Made by a program: the position numbers and the translations under genes. A stretch of DNA of 64,000 nucleotides from Oscarella lobularis (lineage: Eukaryota > Porifera > Homoscleromorpha > Homosclerophorida > Oscarellidae). Below, in pieces: positions 24,423-35,205 of the stretch (positions within the stretch are counted from its first letter, which is position 1; each line of letters begins with the position of its first letter). Below the pieces are notes generated by a model that worked only from the letters and a program-made list of their open reading frames with translations, had not been told where the DNA came from and did not search any database. The DNA lies in contig NC_089182.1 in NCBI RefSeq assembly GCF_947507565.1, positions 2,232,001 through 2,296,000 of the forward strand. Reading direction: 5' to 3'.

Positions 24423-25466
24423 ATGCAATACATAAAAAGAGAGGACGTTATTGATCAACAAAGCATGTTCTCGCACAACGACGACGACGACGCTGGCGAC
24501 AACGCTGGCGAACACGACTCGGCAACTCAAAAAAAAACCAGAATAGATCTGTCCCTAGAAATTCCAAATCGGCGTCGGGGAGAAGGAGAAAACGACGAAG
24601 CAACTGTGCCCGATTACCTCAGCGCGCGTGGGAGTGGGCGTTACAACCTGCCCAGCACCGCTGCTGGGAATCCAGTTGCAAGCTCAAGCACGCCCATGGC
24701 GCTCGCCGCCACTCCGACTTCCGAACTGGAAAATTTCATGATGTTGAATTCGCCGACGTTCGTGAATAGCACGGCATTAGCTCTCACGCCGACCGGCTTT
24801 CTGAATCCGACGATGTCGTGCACCGAACAGCAAGCCCAATACAGTCAGGGATTCATCGACGCTCTACATCGACTCAGACGCGAGGGGGGCGGCATTCACG
24901 CAGAACGACACTTGAGCAATAAAGCCCAAGCGGCGCCCGTCGCTCATTGCGGCGGCGGCGGCGGCGACTCCGCTTCGACGATCGCAACGGGCGATCCCGC
25001 GTCGGACGACGAAGAAAACGAAAGTATCGCTGACGGCTACGACGACGAGCCGCAGCCGCCCGAAGATCGACGACATTCGATGACGTCGCGTGCGAGCAGC
25101 GGACCTCCTACGCGCGTCAATTCGCCGTCGTCGGCGAAGCGCTACGAATGGGATCCTCACTCGCCTCCGAAGCTCGACCAGTCGACGATCGCTCGCATGT
25201 CGCCCGTCGAACGGCAGGCGTATCGGGCGGCGCGAAAACGGGCGCGCAATCGCGAAGCGGCGGCGCGCTGTCGCGACAAGAAACTTCGACGTCAGGCCGA
25301 TTTGGAGACGATCGTTTTGCAATTGAGCGAGGAGAATACGTCGTTGAATACGCAGCTGTTTGCGCTGCGAAAGGAATTGTCGGCGCTCAAGGAGAAGATT
25401 ATGGGGCACGTTCACATGGGATGTAAATCGATTCTCGTCGATTCGTCTCTTCTCACTGCTCGATGA
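24423..25466 (+). CDS. JUN-like: Jun-family bZIP transcription factor (AP-1)
   Basis: Intronless gene of 347 codons. The C-terminal bZIP has the basic region RARNREAAARCRDKKLRR, which keeps the N-x-x-A-A-x-x-C-R signature, and a leucine zipper to about residue 330. The end GHVHMGC matches the Jun-type VMxHVxxGC. N-terminal blocks resemble Jun: a delta-like DLSLEI, then LNSPTF and LTPTGFL, with Ser/Thr-Pro sites where JNK acts in other animals. It dimerises with Fos/ATF-type partners on TRE/CRE sites. An alternative start at 24465 (MFSHNDD) is possible. Like vertebrate JUN it has no introns, and its promoter carries its own likely binding sites. Confidence 0.92.
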   Translation: MQYIKREDVIDQQSMFSHNDDDDAGDNAGEHDSATQKKTRIDLSLEIPNRRRGEGENDEATVPDYLSARGSGRYNLPSTAAGNPVASSSTPMALAATPTSELENFMMLNSPTFVNSTALALTPTGFLNPTMSCTEQQAQYSQGFIDALHRLRREGGGIHAERHLSNKAQAAPVAHCGGGGGDSASTIATGDPASDDEENESIADGYDDEPQPPEDRRHSMTSRASSGPPTRVNSPSSAKRYEWDPHSPPKLDQSTIARMSPVERQAYRAARKRARNREAAARCRDKKLRRQADLETIVLQLSEENTSLNTQLFALRKELSALKEKIMGHVHMGCKSILVDSSLLTAR

Positions 25467-26104
25467 CTTGATTTTTTGATTTTCTCACGTTTGCTGCCGC
25501 CGCCGCGAGACTTCCGCATTTTTTGCTTGTTTTCCTGCTTTCGAGGATGTCCACTGTACGGTAGTTCTCGTCTCTAGAAATGTACATTATCTAGTCTTTT
25601 TCTCCAATGTGATGTTAGAAGCTTTAGTCATATAGTCATATCGTAGTATATTCGATTGAAATAAAGGATGATGATTTATGTGAAGCACTGGGCTGGGCTT
25701 CGCGAGAGGGAGGGAGGGATCGGGGGATCTTCTTGCATGGTGGGGTCTCCGGGACTCGCGCGTCACCTCCCCATTTATTCCTTGACCCCGCTCGGCCTTC
25801 TTTTTCGTGGACGAAAAAGGCGCTCTTGCCATTCCAATTCGGTACGCGTGCTGACGGAATTTCCGCACCTACTGTAATCTAATTGCATTTCGTTTTCCGG
25901 TTGCTGCGGAATACAGGGAAATTTCCTATTCTCCTTAGGTCTTTTCCTCCTCCTCCTAAATCGGTTTCAAGTCGAAAGGATCTTTCGCTGCGATTGTTAG
26001 GAAAAGAGATCCCAAAATATCATTGTCCGCTTTCGATCGAGAGACGGAGAGAGAAGGAAAAGAAATCACTACGCAACAACGCCCCTCTACCCGACGGCAC
26101 AACG
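25467..26104. other. Jun 3' UTR and upstream region of the PTK7-like gene
   Basis: A polyadenylation signal lies at 25660. Beyond it nothing conserved is recognised. The reading frame before 26105 is open back to 25883, but the extra sequence is basic and low in quality and shows no signal peptide or Ig domain, so it is treated as leader. Confidence 0.5.
25660..25665 (+). terminator. AATAAA polyadenylation signal of Jun
   Basis: AATAAA about 195 bp after the Jun stop codon, in an AT-rich stretch. Confidence 0.5.
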
Positions 26105-27387
26105 ATGAACAACGCCTCCTTTCCAGCGGAACTTCGTCTGGACACTTCAAAGAATTTCCTGATATATTTCGGAGCCGTTCTCGGAGCTTCCGCTTTTCTC
26201 GTACTCGTCGTCTGCCTCCTGCTTCGACGCTACAGTCGACAGACGTGGAATACGGGCAACGGCGGCGGCGGAAAAGGCGCGTCGTCGTTGGGAGCGGCGA
26301 CGCGTCGTTCCGCCGCCTCGTCGATGAAGGATCTCGTTCGTCCGTCGCACGACAATTTCGGCGTCATCGACAACGTGTTTCGAAATCCCGCCTATGTGTC
26401 GTTCGAAGAGCAACTCGGCGCGCTCGAATTCCCCCGCGTCAACATGTGTTTCACGCGCGATCTCGGCACGGGTCTCTACGGAAAAACCTACCTCGCCGAA
26501 GCGGTCGGAATCAAGGACGGCGAAATGACGAGCACCGTCTACGTGAAAACGCTCGCCGAAGACAACAGCGCCAGCGTGTCGTCGAAAATTCGCGACGATT
26601 TTCGTCTCGAGATGAGCGTCGCGGCCGAATTCAATCATCCCAACATAGCCGCGCTTCTCGGCGTGTGCACGGCCGGCGACGAGCCGCCTCGCTGTCTTCT
26701 GTACGAGCACTCCGAGTACGGCCCGTTGAACGCGTTTCTCCTGTCGGCGCGTCGCGCCTATCACGTCAAGGACGCCGACGCGTCGAGCGTTGAACTCGAG
26801 CATCATCTACTGAACGACAGCGATCTCGCGGCAATGGCCAGTCAAGTCGCCGACGCTCTCAATTACATGGCGGCGCGAGACTTCGTTCATTCGGACGTCG
26901 CGGCAAGAAACTGTCAGGTACACGAAAAGCTAAGAGATAAACCGCAATTTATCTAGTATCTACACCAAAGGTCACGGCGAAGCTAACTGTGAAAGTGGTC
27001 GAGTTCGGTTTGAATAAGGACGTCAATAGCCAGGACTACTTTCGAGTGGGTCAAAATCAGGACGTCCTGCTACCCGTGCGTTGGATGGCTCCCGAAGCGA
27101 TTAAGAATCGCGTTTTTACCGTCGAAAGCGACGTGTGGTCGTTCGGCGTGCTCGTTTGGGAGATCTTTACGTTCGGGGCGCGACCGTACGCGGGCATGAG
27201 CAACGGGGAGGCGATCGGGGCGATCGTCAAGTGCCGACGACTCGAGCGTCCGCGCGAGTGTCCCGACGACGTGTTCGGCGTCATGAACCAATGCTGGAAT
27301 CCCGATCCGAAAAAGCGACCCCGTTTCTTTTACCTGCACAAAATGCTCTCCGCTCTGGCCAAGACGAATGAATCCGAGGAAGAGAAG

Positions 27388-27429
<42 letters not shown>

Positions 27430-27447
27430 AGCAGCGTGTCGCTGTAA
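26105..27447 (+). CDS. PTK7-like receptor tyrosine pseudokinase with almost no ectodomain
   Basis: Two exons (26105-26917 and 26971-27447). The protein begins with about 17 residues (MNNASFPAELRL), one TM helix (IYFGAVLGASAFLVLVVCLL), a juxtamembrane region and a tyrosine-kinase fold. The Gly loop GTGLYGKTYLAEA, the VxVK Lys (VYVKTL) and RWMAPEAI are kept. The catalytic loop reads HSDVAARN instead of HRD, and DFG is replaced by EFG (VVEFGLNKD), so activity is doubtful. The order and wording resemble PTK7/CCK4, a Wnt/planar-polarity co-receptor, but the seven Ig domains of PTK7 are absent and no signal peptide precedes the TM. It ends in a run of about 14 Asp and SSVSL. A ROR/Trk-like origin is the alternative. 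Confidence 0.8.
27388..27429 (+). repeat. GAC trinucleotide repeat coding for poly-Asp
   Basis: Fourteen GAC units near the 3' end of the pseudokinase coding region give an acidic tail. Pure repeats of this type vary in length between individuals. Confidence 0.85.
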
Positions 27448-27485
27448 GAGAAAAAACAGCACCAAGCAGCCAAAAAAAACACAAT

Positions 27486-27491
27486 AATAAA
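27486..27491 (+). terminator. AATAAA polyadenylation signal of the pseudokinase gene
   Basis: AATAAA about 40 bp after the stop codon at 27447. The convergent GAK gene ends at 27652, so the 3' UTRs are close or overlapping. Confidence 0.5.
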
Positions 27492-27651
27492 GCTTAGCTA
27501 AGGGACACCACATAGACGTTTGCAGGCATATTAGATAATCAAAGTCTCGTCAAAATAGAAATAGCGCTTACATCCGAAGTTTTATGTATATACATAAAAT
27601 CGGAACGGGAGGGAATACACTTACTGCAGAAAAAGGAGCGAGATGACGACG

Positions 27652-29153
27652 TCACACCAAGGGCCGGCAGCCGCTCTCTTCGAAAGCGCTGTACGCCTCG
27701 TTCACCTCCATAAATATGGCCCTCGCTAGACTCTCGTGCGGTTCTCCCGTCGCCTAGGAACAAAATAATGTCGCAACGACGAAATAACTGTCTATATATA
27801 TTTACCTTGTCGGGATGAATGACTAGGCAAGCTTTTCGATAATACTTCTTCACCTGATCGGGATTGATGAGTTGGTGCATGCCGATTTCTTTCCATCCCG
27901 TCGCTCCCTCCCAAAGTACGAGATGCAAAGTGCTGAGAAGTGCGCGAACGTTCTTTCGTTTTCCGTCGGCCCATCGACGCACCTAGGCACGAATTTGTCT
28001 CGCCCACGCGTTTACGACTTTCCGAGTCGCCGTCGCGCCTCACCTTGAGCGTTTCGGGATCGTACGATTTTTCGTCCTCTTTCTGAGCAATGTCTTTCAA
28101 CGACGTCGGACCTTTCTGTCGCGACGGATTGAATCCCTGAGTGCCGAGCAGATCCCCGAACGCCGTCTCGGCCACTTGGGGACGCACACCTTGAAAAACA
28201 AATGAAAAAGAAATCGTCGCACCAATAAATCAATCGTACCGAAAGGTTTTCTGACTCCTCTTTCGTCTCGACCCCCGAACACGCTGCTGTAGTTCGCCTT
28301 TGACTGCGACTGTGCTCCGGACGGACTTTTCTGCTGAGTGTGCTGGAATCCCGACGCTGTATACATCGTTCTCTGAGTCATCGGTGGCTTCGATGGAACG
28401 AAACTGCTCGACTTCGCCTTTTGACCCATCGTCAATTTCCCGCCGGCAGGTTTGACGTTTCCAAATGCGGCAAAAGGATCCGTCGGCGCACTCGAACTCG
28501 TCGGACTCGTCGACGACGAGCCGGGAGCCGACGCCGGAACGCGACTGCCGCTCTTTCGACCGGACGTCGACGTCGGCGGCGAGGAGAAGTCGCCGAGGAG
28601 GGTGTCCATCGACGACGCTGCCCCACGATTCATAAGCTGAGGATTGCCGCCGCCGCCGCCGCCGAGAGGAATTCCCAATGACTTGGGAACGGACGAACGG
28701 CGTTGCGCGCCCAATTGTTGAGGCTGAAGTGGCATTCCGCTGAGAAGATCCATGTCGCTCATGCCGCTCGAGTCGAACGGATCGAACAAGTTGTTACTCG
28801 TCTTCGACGTCGTCGCTGCCGGCGGCGGCGGTGCGCCAAAATCTCCGAGAAGCGACGCTGATGGCGATGCTGTGCCGGCACCGGCGGCGGACGTGCCGCC
28901 ACTGAATGCCAAATCGCCGAGAATGTCGAACTCTTCTCCGTGAGTCGGAGACGACGGAACGATTGGACTCATCGACGACGTTCGGCTCACGGGAGCCGAA
29001 TGAGACGTCAACAGGGACTGATTCGGTTGAGACAGCCGATTGGAATTCGCGGTATCGGTTGCGAACGGATTGCCAATCACGGTATCGCGAGCGGCATGCT
29101 GTTGGCCGCCCACAGACGCACCAAAGTCAAGCAGAATGTCAGGAGGAACACTT

Positions 29154-29193
<40 letters not shown>

Positions 29194-32100
29194 TACCACC
29201 AAGATCAAGCAGAATGCCTTCAGAGCTCTCGGAAAACAGATTTTCCGACGGTTTCGTGTAGCCCGGACCGCCTTCCGTCGCACCGAAAATATCGCGCGTT
29301 TCACTTTCCTCTTCTTCTTCTTCTTCTTCGTCGTCGTCGTCGTCGCTCAAATCGTCGCCTAAAAGATTCACTTCGCCGGTGTCGTTTTCCGGCTTCCTTT
29401 TATCGCTTTCGTTCCAGTCGAGAGTCGCGAAGAACGACGATTCGGAAGTTGCCGGTGGCCCATTTTGTTGTCTCGGCGGATCGCGGACGGGCGAGGCCAC
29501 TTTTCGTCGCGGTGCCGTCAGAGGGCTATCTTTGTACTCTCGCGCTATAACTTTGTCCATTTGGCCTGACAAAAGAACGATGCCCCAAATCGAGGTTAAC
29601 GAGTTTTTTCGTCGCTCACCATATTTGTCTATAGCCGTCTGCTCTTCATCCTCCGTTTTGAAACAAGACAACGGAGAGGCGGGTTTACGAGAAAGACTGT
29701 CCCACGGATTAACTGACGAGGTGGACGACGGCGACGACGAAAATTCGACGTCGAGAACCACTTGAAAAGTGGAGGTGAACTTCGCCTGATTGCTCATGGC
29801 TCCGTCTAATTCCTCTCTAACGCGATAAAACAAGTAGTAGAGCGAAATCTGCGCTATAACGACAACTAACCGTGAAAAGGTGAGCTGGTTGAGACTTGGA
29901 TCGACGAAGCCGCTGTGCAGCTGTATTTGAAACATTCTCACAGCAGTCAATCCCTAGTATAGCACAAGAGTATAGAGAAACCAAAGGAGGAGGAGGAGGA
30001 GCGTACGAACGCTACCTTGTGAAGAACTTTGGAGCCGGGAAGACCTCGCACGTGGTGTACAACGATAACAAAATCGCCACGCGCAGTTCCAGTGAGAGGA
30101 ATCTGAATAACTCCATCTTCAACAGTGTAGCTTCTGTCGTACAAAATTCGTCGTTATTTCAAGACGAAAAACAAACGCGTTTGCCTTCGCACCGTAGTTG
30201 ATCTAACGACGACTTCTGAACGGACGTGAAAAGCCGTCGATCCCTGTGAAAAACCTCTACAAACGGTTTACATCCAGTCCTAAAAAGAAGAAGGCAGAGA
30301 TTAGATTAGCTGGCGGCACGAAATCGAGTCGAGGAGCATACTTATTCAAATTGAAAATAGGGATGGTTGTGAATGTAATCTGCTTGACGCTCATGGGCCT
30401 CGAATGAGGCACGAGCGGAGGACTCGCGAACAATTGCGCTACGCAATCTACGCACCTAGTGCATCTCTTATATTACAAAGAAAAAATCAACGCCTTTTCA
30501 CTACTCGCCTTCTCTGCGACGGTCTAACTATACCGCGATAACCGTTCGGAAATCGGCGATCAGCAAAAAATCTCAAGGCAGCCTCAGACGAGGAGAAGAG
30601 CCCGCAATATATGAGATAAGCCGCTACAATGGTAGCAGACGTCGCTTTTCCATCCTGAGCTCGACAAGTGTCAAATTCAGTACCGGATACGAGTTTTTGC
30701 TCACCTGGCAGTGAATGACAATTACGGAATTTCGTTCCGATTTGAGCCAAGCGTCGATGTCCTTGCAAATGGTCAACAAGTGATCGAGCCACGGTGCCCT
30801 CTTTCCCGGCCAGCCGTAGTGAGATACCTGATAACGTTTATCACGCGGCTACTAGCTACTCTCCTTTAGGCTAGCGAACGTTGTTGTGGAACTTTTCGGC
30901 GTCGTACGCCTTCTCGGCGAAATTGAGTATTTTGTAAAGGTCGCGATGCTTCGTGTCGAGAAATTCTCGAACGTCGCCGACGCTGTTTCTCACTGCCGCT
31001 TCGATGCCTTCGTGAGGGTAGGGCATCACTGAATCAACAGTCGTTTAGGAGTGAAATACAGCGACGCGAAGTATGAACACTACCTAAAATCTTTGAAGTG
31101 ATGTAAGAGACGTCCAGCTGTCCCTTATAGTACCTATAAAAAACACGCGTTTCTTCGAACGTCGAGATGTCAGCAAAAACAATACCCTGCCACCGAATGC
31201 ATCATCTTAGATGACGTGTCTTTGAGTCCCTTTAGTAGATTGCCCGCGTGACTACGCATTTTACCAAAGAACGATCCCGATTCTTCAAAGGAGGAAATCT
31301 AAAAAATCATGAACAGAGAGCGTCTGTTACCGTCACCTTTGGGCTGATCGACTGTCGCTAGGGGTGCGATTAGAGGCTCGTCCTGCGGAAAGCGCAATCA
31401 ATGTATATTCTCCAATAAAGTAGCGCGTTGCGTTTTTTTTACCGAAGGTTCGTATAAATTGACGTTGAGTTTGCTTGCTAGTGCTTCGATCGTGCGAATG
31501 ACAGCGTGTATGTCGGGACGTTTGCGCGGATCGATAATCAAAAGAGAACGAATGAGATCGTGTAGAATGGCGTATTTTCCGCCCTCCGGCAACTTGTAGT
31601 TGGCGTTCAAGATGCGAAGCTTAGCGCCGTCTTCGAAGGGATGCTCGCGATAGCAGAGCATAAAAAGAAGACAGCCAAGAGCCTGAAGCGCAAGATTTAG
31701 AACAAAAAAAAAGAGAACGTTTTCTATAGATTCTACTTACCCATATATCTAATTTCTCGTTGACTGGAAATCCCGAATAAAAATCCAGCATTTCCGGAGC
31801 TCGATACATGGGAGTTGTGTATCGTTGCATCTGACGAAAAAAAGACGTACGTGCGTTCCCGTTTCACTAAAAAAAGTGTCTCCTTTTCGCGTACTTGTTC
31901 TTCGGCTAAACTCCGATCCTGATGCGTCCACGAACTGTCCGGATGCATGGCTTTCGTCGTGGCACTGCCAAAATCGCATAGCTTCATCTGGCCCATGGAA
32001 CCCAAGAGCAGATTTTCGATCTAAAAGAAAAAAAAATCGTGTGAACACTACATAATGGCTAAGGTTAACATATTATGTGTTGCTGCTATTCTACTACTGT

Positions 32101-32837
32101 GTCTGTGTATGAGCGACTCACTCACTTTTAAATCTCGATGCGTGACGCACGGCTTCTGTTGATGCATATGAGCGACCGCTTCGCACGTCTCCTGAAAGAC
32201 TCGTACGACCTGTCGACACGACAGACTCTTCGAATTCAAAACATCGATCAGCTGGCCCCCTTTCGAAAAAAAAAAGAATACAGAAAACGAACGAAGGAAA
32301 ATCCCCCCCGCGAACCTCGACACAGTTCGGTAAGTATGAGAAATTCGACGGCGCCGCCGCTCGTCGCCGCCGACGACGCGCCGCTGACGTATTCGATGAT
32401 ATTCGGATGTCCGGACAATTTTTTCTATAGCGCGATACTGCTACTCGATCGCTACTCGATCGCGCGGCTCCTTACCAGCAACGAGATTTCTCTTTTCGCG
32501 TCCGGCGCGTTTTCCCGATCGGCTATGATGCGCTGGGGGGGAAAAAAGGCGTCGATTCGCCTTATCGCTGCGCGAGTGCGATCGCGGTTTACCTTTAGAG
32601 CGTATTCGTGGCCCGTTGACACGTCTTGGACGGCGTAAACGTATGCGAACCCGCCTGAAAGGGAAGAAACTCGTGTTTGTCTCGAGACGGGAAGGGGGAG
32701 GGGTCGTTCTTTGAACCTCCGCCGAGAAGTCGCTTCACTTTGACTTCGTAGTCGCCGAGATTCACGACGCGACCAACGAACGAGTCGCCCGTCGTGCCGC
32801 TGAAGTAGTTCACAGCCGAGCGAAAGAGATCGGCCAT
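27652..32837 (-). CDS. GAK: Cyclin-G-associated kinase (kinase / PTEN-like / C2 / J domain)
   Basis: Uncoats clathrin-coated vesicles with Hsc70 and phosphorylates adaptor subunits. The start at 32837 gives [14 protein letters not shown], matching the family N-terminus. The NAK-type kinase follows: [43 protein letters not shown] and [10 protein letters not shown] (32700-31398). A PTEN-like domain (about 31060-30490, with [14 protein letters not shown] spanning an intron) and a C2 domain (about 30470-29800, [10 protein letters not shown]) come next. The Ser/Pro/Gly linker has LLGDF- and DPF-type clathrin/adaptor motifs and an acidic run. Then comes the KANYSSVFG box and a J domain with HPD (CLVIHPDK), ending ESGCRPLV at 27652. 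The full GAK architecture is present, distinguishing it from AAK1 (no J domain) and auxilin (no kinase). Confidence 0.93.
29153..29191 (-). repeat. GGC trinucleotide run coding for poly-Gly in GAK
   Basis: About a dozen GCC/GGC units give a Gly run in the disordered linker of GAK. It is coding simple sequence. Confidence 0.8.
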
Positions 32838-32878
32838 GGTCTCCTTTCCTTCGGAAACAGTTAGCGTGCTTTAGAGAA
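32838..32878. promoter_or_regulatory. 41-bp divergent gap between GAK and FARSA start codons
   Basis: Only 41 bp separate the two ATGs, and both starts are supported by similarity of the first residues to their families. The gap holds the palindrome TTTCC-TTC-GGAAA (32845-32857), which contains GGAA cores on both strands. The transcripts must start within this gap or overlap each other. Confidence 0.6.
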
Positions 32879-34980
32879 ATGGCTGAAGAGCTCGATAGGA
32901 GAATCCTAGCCGAATTGGACGTCACCGGCCACGTAAACAGCTACGACTTTGCCACCAAACTCGGCGTCGATCACCAACTCGTCGTTGGAGCTGTAAAAAG
33001 TCTTCAATCTGTCGGCGACGTGCGTAGAATTCATCTCCGTCGATTCGGTTCGAGTTTCGCCGCCTCGTTTCAGGTGATCCATGTCGAACAGAAGCGCAAG
33101 GAACGATGGGAGACAACCGGCGAGGGAAACGAAGTCGCCGAACGCGGCAGTCACGAAGCGATCGTCTTCCACGCCGTCGATCGCGATCGCGGCACGCTCC
33201 AAGCCGATCTAATGGTCCGATCGATTCGTGGCGCAAGAAAAAAGCGTCATGTCGCCTATTTAGAAATCGTCGCCGAACGCCAAGGTCGGCTTCAGTAAGG
33301 CAATGTCCGCCGGATGGATTCGACTCGATAAGGAGGCGACCGTACATCGAAAGGTTGCGAGCGAACGGGTTCTAATGTTTTTGTAGCATCCAGGATGTTT
33401 AGGTCGAGTCCATTACTGATACGGTACAGGAGCTGTTGAAAGCGATTCGAGACGGTCGGGTTGGGGATGCGACGGACGCCCAGCTGAAAGATCTAAAGAA
33501 GAGAAAATTAGTCTCTTTAGTGTAGGTGGGGGTTGCGGGGAGGGAGAGAGAGAAAGAATCTAGCCGCCATATAATTTTACTTTTAAAAGAATCATTAAAA
33601 GCCTTGACGTTACCAAGGGAACGAATTTTTCGACATCCGTTCAAAAACTTGAAACGGATTTGACGCCAGAAATGTTGACAGCGTAGGCGTGGTCTTTGAT
33701 ATTTCTCACTTCCGCGTATGAACCCTTTTGCAAATAGTGGTAATTGGAAGGACAAGAAATTCAAGGAGTACAACTTCGATGCTCGCGGTGTATTGCCCGC
33801 CAGCGGTCACTTGCATCCGCTTTTGAAAGTTCGCACCGAATACCGACAGATATTCCTTGAAATGGGGTCAGTGCATGGGATGACGCCACGAAAGGATTCT
33901 CTTATTTCTCCCCTTCTTCTTGCAGTTTCACTGAGATGCCGACGAATAATTTCGTTGAGAGCTCCTTCTGGAATTTCGACGCTCTTTTCCAGCCCCAGCA
34001 ACATCCGGCGAGAGATGCGCACGACACGTTCTTTATAAAAGGTCGGCGGATAAATAAGCGTACTGTACGTTCAATCACCTTTTTTTTTCCAGAGCCCAAG
34101 TGTGCGCACGAATTTCCAATGGACTATCTGGAAAGAGTGAAGAAAGTCCATAGCGAAGGCGGCTATGGATCTCAAGGGTAACAACAGACCACGGGGGTAA
34201 CCAGTTGTATATTTGTATCTTTCTCAAAGGTACAAGTACGATTGGAAAATTGAAGAGGCGAAGAAGAATATTTTGAGGACGCACACGACCGCGGTTAGCG
34301 CCAGGATGCTCTACAAATTGGCGCAGGTATTTGCCGAGGGGAAAGCGTCGCTCGATCTGCTTCACCTTACCCGACTTTCTTTGCAGGATAAGTTCAAACC
34401 GGTGAAATATTTTTCAATTGATCGCGTGTTTCGAAACGAGACGCTCGACGCTACTCACTTGGCCGAATTTCATCAAATCGAAGGCGTCGTAGCCGACTAC
34501 GACCTAACCCTCGGCGATCTCATTGGCGTTCTGCATCAATTTTTCAGCAAACTAGGTATAGAGACGCAATATATGTTCATCAGTCCTACTGGTATGGGGT
34601 CTCCCCTTTGAAGGCATCAAGAAGCTTCGCTTCAAGCCCGCGTACAATCCGTACACTGAACCGAGTATGGAGGTCTTTAGTTACCACGAAGGCTTGAAAA
34701 AGTGGGTTGAAGTGGGAAATAGCGGCGTGTTTCGTCCGGAAATGTTGCGTCCCATGGGCCTTCCCGACGACGTGTCTGTCATTGCTTGGGGATTGTCGTT
34801 GGAACGGTGAGCGCGGGCGGTTGAGAAGTGTCGTTCGTTACTCGAGTCGTTTTTCTTTTCAGACCGACGATGATTAAGTACGGAATTGACAATATCAGGG
34901 ATTTGATTGGACACAAGGTCAATCTCCAGATGGTCTATGACAACCCGCTGTGCCGGCTGAATAAGACGACGAAAACGTGA
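32879..34980 (+). CDS. FARSA: Phenylalanyl-tRNA synthetase, alpha subunit
   Basis: Cytosolic class II synthetase subunit that charges tRNA-Phe in an alpha2-beta2 complex. The N-terminus ([13 protein letters not shown], then [13 protein letters not shown]) is the winged-helix part. The catalytic core follows with [39 protein letters not shown] (motif 2 region), [63 protein letters not shown] and the end motif [13 protein letters not shown]. The protein ends CRLNKTTKT. About nine short introns were traced, and the length is about 500 residues, as usual for the family. Its 5' end abuts GAK and its 3' end converges on the amidohydrolase gene 225 bp away. Confidence 0.95.
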
Positions 34981-35205
34981 GATTAGGTTTTTCGAGGGGC
35001 GACCAAACTGTTGCACGCGAAAAAAATAAAAAAATTGATACCTCACTTGACTTCCCATGACGTCTTCGGGCGCTTTGCATTGCTCCCCGGTCTCTGCTCA
35101 TCTCGTATTAGTAGCTTTGGCCAATCTTTTCGCCTCGATTCCAAGATGGCCTCGTTGGGAAATCGCTGTGAAGAAATAAGTGGCACACACAAGGTGCGCA
35201 TTTAA

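Noticed and set aside
25883-26104. In-frame extension of the pseudokinase to an upstream ATG at 25883
   Set aside because: The extra 74 residues are basic and low-complexity with no signal peptide or Ig motif, and the ATG at 26105 sits just before the TM segment, so the leader interpretation is simpler.
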